From assembly GCF_014205675.1 (NCBI RefSeq), contig NZ_JACIIX010000015.1, positions 1 to 64,000 on the forward strand: a DNA stretch of 64,000 nt. The letters are read 5' to 3'. A program made the position numbers and the translations under genes. The notes under the pieces were generated by a model that saw only the letters and a program-made list of their open reading frames with translations, was not told the DNA's origin and did not search any database. Within the stretch, counting starts at the first letter, position 1. Each line of letters opens with the position of its first letter. Source of the DNA: Novispirillum itersonii (GTDB lineage Bacteria; Pseudomonadota; Alphaproteobacteria; Rhodospirillales; Rhodospirillaceae). Below, in pieces: positions 60,684-64,000 of this stretch.

Positions 60684-60733
60684 GGAGCGTTTCCGGCAGG
60701 GCCGGTCACCGGACCTGCGACAGGAAACGCTCC
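60684..60733 (+). terminator. Hairpin after paralogue 2
   Basis: Perfect 11-bp stem GGAGCGTTTCC/GGAAACGCTCC enclosing GCAGG/CCTGC. No T-tract follows; it lies between convergent genes and may stop either transcript. Confidence 0.5.
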
Positions 60734-60767
60734 CTTCCCATCACACAGCAGCAGGAGGAACCGGGGA

Positions 60768-62573
60768 TCAGCCCCCCAGTTCCTCCTTCAGCATTTCAAT
60801 GTCCAGCCACTGTTCCTCGGCGGCGGCCTGCTCAGCCTTCAGGGCTTCCAGCCCCTCCACCGCCTTGGCAAAGCCCTGCGGATCGCGGGCATAAAAGCCA
60901 TCATCTGCCAGCTTCTTTTCCAGCGCCGCGCTTTCCTTTTCCAGCCGTTCCATCAGCTTGGGGAATTCGTCGAGGAAGCGTTGCTGCTTGTAGGACAGCT
61001 TGACCGATTTCCCCTTCGGCTTTTCCTTCGGGGCTTCCGCCTTCGCTTCGTCCTTCACCTTCGCCGGGGCCTGCACCTTCGGGCGCTGGATTTCATAGTC
61101 GGAATAGCCGCCCGGATATTCCCGCACCACGCCATCGCCCTCAAAAACGATGGAGGACGTCACCACCCGGTCAAGAAAATCACGGTCGTGGCTGACCAGC
61201 AGCAGGGTGCCGTCATAATCGCCCAGCATGTCCTGCAACAGATCCAGCGTTTCCATATCCAGATCGTTGGTCGGTTCGTCGAGGATCAGGAAGTTGGAGG
61301 GCCGGGCCAGCGCCTTGGCCAGCAGCAGGCGGTTGCGCTCCCCCCCGGACAGGCTGCCGACCGGGCTGCGGGCCTGCCGCTCATCAAACAGGAAATCACG
61401 CATATAGCCGACCACATGGCGCAGATGACCGCGCACATTGATGGAATCCCCGCCGGTGTCGGCCAGCGTATCCCAGATGGTCTTGGCCGGGTCCAGCGCG
61501 CTGCGGCTCTGGTCAAGGTAGACGGTGGTCAGGTTGGTGCCCAGCTTGACCGTGCCGCTGTCCGGCGCTTCCTGCCCCATCAGCATCCGCAGCAGGGTTG
61601 ACTTGCCCGCCCCGTTGGGGCCGATGATGCCGACCCGGTCCCCGCGCAGGATCCGGGTGGAGAACGGGGCCAGAATCACCCGGTCGCCATAGGTCTTGGC
61701 AATCCCTTCGGCCTCGATCACCAGCTTGCCGGAGGTCTGGCCGCTGTCGCTTTCCATCTTCACCAGACCGGTGCGGGCGATCATCTGCGCCCGTTCGCTG
61801 CGCAGCTCCTGCAACCGGCGCATCCGGCCCATGTTACGGGTGCGGCGGGCCTCGATGCCCTTTTTCGACCAAGTCACTTCCTGCTCAAGGAATTTGTCGA
61901 ACTTGGCGGTCTCGACCGCTTCCTGCTCCAGAATCCCCTGTGACCAGCCTTCAAACTCCTTGAATCCAGCCTCAAGGCGGCGCACCACGCCACGGTCCAG
62001 CCACAGGGTGGTACGGGTCAGGCGGTTGAGGAAGGCCCGGTCGTGCGAGATCAGGATGAAGCCGCTGCGGGTGTTAGACAGGTATTCTTCCAGCCACTGG
62101 ATGGTCGGCAGATCCAGATGGTTGGTCGGTTCGTCCATCAGCATCACATCGGGCTGGCTGACCAGCAGGCGGGCAATGGCGGCGCGGCGCTTTTCCCCGC
62201 CCGACATCGCCGCCGGATCCGCATCCGGACGGACCTGAAGATCATCCAGTATGATATCGACGGTGTGATAGTCGTGCAGCTGCTCCGGCCCCAGCCCGGC
62301 GGCGACATAATCGTGGGCGGTGGCGAAGCCGGACAGGTCAGGCTCCTGCGGCAGATAGGCGATGCGGGTGCCGGGCTGCACGAAAATCTCGCCGCTTTCG
62401 GCATCGACCATCCCGGCGATCACCTTCAGCAGCGTTGACTTGCCGGAGCCATTGCGGCCGACCAGACAGACGCGGTCGCCCTTGCCCACCGCCAGCTCCA
62501 CGCCCTGAAACAGGGGATGGCCGCCAAAGCCGAGGCGGATGTCACGCAGGGTCAGCAGGGGAGGAAGAGCCAC
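60768..62573 (-). CDS. uup: ABC-F ATPase, Uup type
   Basis: 601 residues, two ABC domains without membrane segments. Walker A GRNGSGKSTLL and [11 protein letters not shown], signatures MSGGEKRRAAIARLL and LSGGERNRLLLAKAL, Walker B MLMDEPTNHLD and LILDEPTNDLD, and a basic, coiled C-terminal domain after about 515 (KAEAPKEKPKGKSVKLSYKQQRFLDEFPKLM). This matches Uup, a ribosome/DNA-associated ABC-F protein. The start is uncertain: GTG at 62573 chosen; a TTG at 62594 is also in frame. Confidence 0.9.
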   Translation of the reverse strand: MALPPLLTLRDIRLGFGGHPLFQGVELAVGKGDRVCLVGRNGSGKSTLLKVIAGMVDAESGEIFVQPGTRIAYLPQEPDLSGFATAHDYVAAGLGPEQLHDYHTVDIILDDLQVRPDADPAAMSGGEKRRAAIARLLVSQPDVMLMDEPTNHLDLPTIQWLEEYLSNTRSGFILISHDRAFLNRLTRTTLWLDRGVVRRLEAGFKEFEGWSQGILEQEAVETAKFDKFLEQEVTWSKKGIEARRTRNMGRMRRLQELRSERAQMIARTGLVKMESDSGQTSGKLVIEAEGIAKTYGDRVILAPFSTRILRGDRVGIIGPNGAGKSTLLRMLMGQEAPDSGTVKLGTNLTTVYLDQSRSALDPAKTIWDTLADTGGDSINVRGHLRHVVGYMRDFLFDERQARSPVGSLSGGERNRLLLAKALARPSNFLILDEPTNDLDMETLDLLQDMLGDYDGTLLLVSHDRDFLDRVVTSSIVFEGDGVVREYPGGYSDYEIQRPKVQAPAKVKDEAKAEAPKEKPKGKSVKLSYKQQRFLDEFPKLMERLEKESAALEKKLADDGFYARDPQGFAKAVEGLEALKAEQAAAEEQWLDIEMLKEELGG

Positions 62574-62783
62574 GGGCGCACCTGTCTTTATCAAACATCG
62601 GAAAAACTGCCCCGATGATTACGGCGTCCTCCGGTCCCCGGCAAGAGAAAAGGCCCGCCCCTGCCCTCCGCCCCCGCCCCAGCCGCAGAGATCAGCCATG
62701 CTGCACTGCCCCCTTGCGCCCTGCCGCCGCCGGGGCCATGATGCCGCGCAATCTCCCCCTCCCCCTGATGAGTTTCCGCAATC

Positions 62784-63581
62784 ATGGACCTGCTGCTTCT
62801 GGCCGCCTTTCTGGGCATTATTGAAGGCCTGACTGAATTTCTGCCGGTGTCCTCCACCGGGCATCTGGTGCTGCTGGTTGATCTTCTGGGGTTCCCGGCC
62901 CCGTCGGGCAAAACCTTCGAGGTGGTGATCCAGCTCGGGGCCATTCTGGCTGTCTGCGTCGCCTTCTTCCCACGCCTGTGGCAGGCCCTGACCGGTGTCG
63001 CCACCGTGCGGAGTGAACAGCTGTTCGTCCGCAACATCCTGATTGCCTTCCTGCCCGCCATGGTGATCGGTGCCGGGGCCTATTCGATGATCCGCGCCCT
63101 GCTGGATTCCCCGATGGTGGTGGCGGTGACACTGGTGCTGGGCGGCATCGCCATCCTGCTGATCGAACGGCTGAACCACACACCGCGCTATCACGCCATT
63201 GAGCAGTTTCCGCTGCCGCTGACGGTCAAGATCGGCCTGTTCCAGTGCATTGCCATGGTTCCCGGCGTCTCCCGCTCCGGGGCCACCATCATGGGGTCGC
63301 TGCTGATGGGGGTGGAACGTAAGACCGCCGCCGAGTTCTCCTTCTTCCTCGCCATCCCGACCATGGCCGGGGCCACCGCCTACAGCCTGTATAAAAACTG
63401 GGCGGCGCTGGATTTCTCCGCCTTCGGCATGATCGGGATCGGGTTTGTCACTGCCTTCATCACCGCCCTGCTGGTGGTGCGGGTGGCGATCGGCTTCATC
63501 GGGCGGCATGGCTTTGCCCCGTTCGCCTGGTACCGCATCGTGCTGGGGCTGGTGATGATCGGTGTTCTGGCCCTGCGCTGA
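62784..63581 (+). CDS. uppP: Undecaprenyl-diphosphatase
   Basis: 265 residues, about eight membrane segments. Recycles the C55 carrier for peptidoglycan by removing a phosphate. The motifs GIIEGLTEFLPVSSTGHLVLL (about 11-31) and VPGVSRSGATIMGSLL (about 158-173) hold the catalytic residues. Divergent from uup and followed convergently by glgP. Confidence 0.96.
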   Translation: MDLLLLAAFLGIIEGLTEFLPVSSTGHLVLLVDLLGFPAPSGKTFEVVIQLGAILAVCVAFFPRLWQALTGVATVRSEQLFVRNILIAFLPAMVIGAGAYSMIRALLDSPMVVAVTLVLGGIAILLIERLNHTPRYHAIEQFPLPLTVKIGLFQCIAMVPGVSRSGATIMGSLLMGVERKTAAEFSFFLAIPTMAGATAYSLYKNWAALDFSAFGMIGIGFVTAFITALLVVRVAIGFIGRHGFAPFAWYRIVLGLVMIGVLALR

Positions 63582-63607
63582 TCTACCCGCTGTCTGACAT
63601 CCCTGTT

Positions 63608-64000
63608 TTACCGGTACGGCCCCAGATCCTGCATCACCGGGGCCGTTGCCTTAACGCCCCAGATATCCCGGGCGTAATCCAGCACCGTCAGGTCGGCGGA
63701 GAACTTACCCATCCGCGCCACGGTGGTGATGGCGGAGCGGGTCCAGCCCGCCGCATCCTGCCACGCCGCATCCACCAGCCCCTGCGTCGCCACATAGGCA
63801 GCATAGTCGGCCAGCAGCAGGTAATGATCCCCGCCATACAGCAGGGCATCAACCAGCGGGCGGAAGGCCTCCGGTTCGCCGGGGCTGAAGTAACCGCCCC
63901 GGATCATGTTCAGCACTTCCGCCAGCTCAGGATTGGCATGCATCACCGCCATCGGGTCATACCCACCACTGCGGCAGGCCGCCACCTCCTCCGCCGTCAG
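63608..64000 (-). CDS. glgP: Glycogen/alpha-glucan phosphorylase, C-terminal part
   Basis: The 3' end of a gene that enters from the right edge (130 codons shown). GGYFSPGEPEAFRPLVDALLYGGDHYLLLADYAAYVATQGLVDAAWQDAAGWTRSAI and RMGKFSADLTVLDYARDIW are the conserved C-terminus of glycogen phosphorylase, which releases glucose-1-phosphate from glycogen. The PLP-binding lysine and active site lie outside the window. Convergent with uppP. Confidence 0.93.
   Translation of the reverse strand: MTAEEVAACRSGGYDPMAVMHANPELAEVLNMIRGGYFSPGEPEAFRPLVDALLYGGDHYLLLADYAAYVATQGLVDAAWQDAAGWTRSAITTVARMGKFSADLTVLDYARDIWGVKATAPVMQDLGPYR

Noticed and set aside
1-64000. tRNA, rRNA, CRISPR arrays, prophage, integrases or intact transposases
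   Set aside because: None of the expected cloverleaf, repeat-spacer or enzyme signatures was found on reading. Weak tRNA-like folds cannot be excluded without a tRNAscan run.

Overview
The window looks like chromosome of a high-GC alphaproteobacterium, most likely of the Rhodospirillales. The evidence is a GcrA cell-cycle regulator, a short proline-tRNA ligase without the editing insert, a type II lumazine synthase, DUF1491 and DUF1737 proteins, a fused indolepyruvate ferredoxin oxidoreductase, and GC-rich codon use throughout. I cannot name the genus. No tRNA, rRNA, CRISPR array, prophage or intact insertion sequence was seen. Nearly all of the window is genic, and both edges cut genes (a minus-strand gene start at 1-15 and the C-terminal part of a glycogen phosphorylase at 63608-64000).

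Layout. 1-5.2 kb: a minus-strand operon proS, lolC, lolD and an exported EndoU-like protein, divergent from ribH. 5.4-9.5 kb: a STAS protein, an EamA exporter, a HIT protein, an exported PsbP/DUF1795-like protein and a photolyase. 9.5-12 kb: two low-GC intergenic stretches that may each encode a small RNA, around a 62-residue unknown protein and gcrA, then a NarL-type response regulator. 12.1-20.1 kb: tyrosine/homogentisate catabolism (maiA, a fumarylacetoacetase-like gene, hmgA, and hpd further on) with divergent MarR and Lrp regulators and interspersed genes. 20.1-23.3 kb: a membrane PAS-PAS-REC-HPt protein without a kinase core, coupled to mobA. 23.4-28.5 kb: a TetR regulator, the 1186-residue indolepyruvate oxidoreductase and a divergent Lrp regulator, giving a second route for aryl-pyruvates. 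28.8-32.2 kb: an Ala/Lys-rich exported protein and a GH17-GT2 fusion probably making a beta-glucan. 32.5-41.8 kb: LprI-like and DUF1737 proteins, an MFS/LysR pair, an acyl-CoA ligase divergent from an MFS gene, a RluE-like enzyme coupled to a MocA-like enzyme, and a BaiN-type flavoprotein. 42-45.3 kb: a hybrid histidine kinase with an exported SUOX-fold protein. 45.7-48.4 kb: a YgiQ-type radical SAM protein and a small unknown protein.

48.5-53.3 kb is the fatty-acid synthesis cluster fabD-fabG-acpP-fabF followed by mltG. Divergent from it at 53.5-59.5 kb run rpsF-rpsR-rplI, dnaB, alr, mlaE and mlaF. Two related small Lys/Ala-rich exported proteins follow, then an ABC-F ATPase (Uup type), uppP and the end of glgP. 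mltG, alr and uppP concern peptidoglycan; lolCD, mlaEF and the beta-glucan synthase concern the envelope.

Most of the window is ordinary core genome, and I found no clear new multi-gene system. The items most worth a second look are the EndoU-like protein in the lol operon, the kinase-less PAS-REC-HPt protein, the cysteine-free SUOX-fold protein paired with a hybrid kinase, the paralogous exported pair after mlaF, and the two small-RNA candidates. All functions are inferred by reading the sequence; no database search was run.
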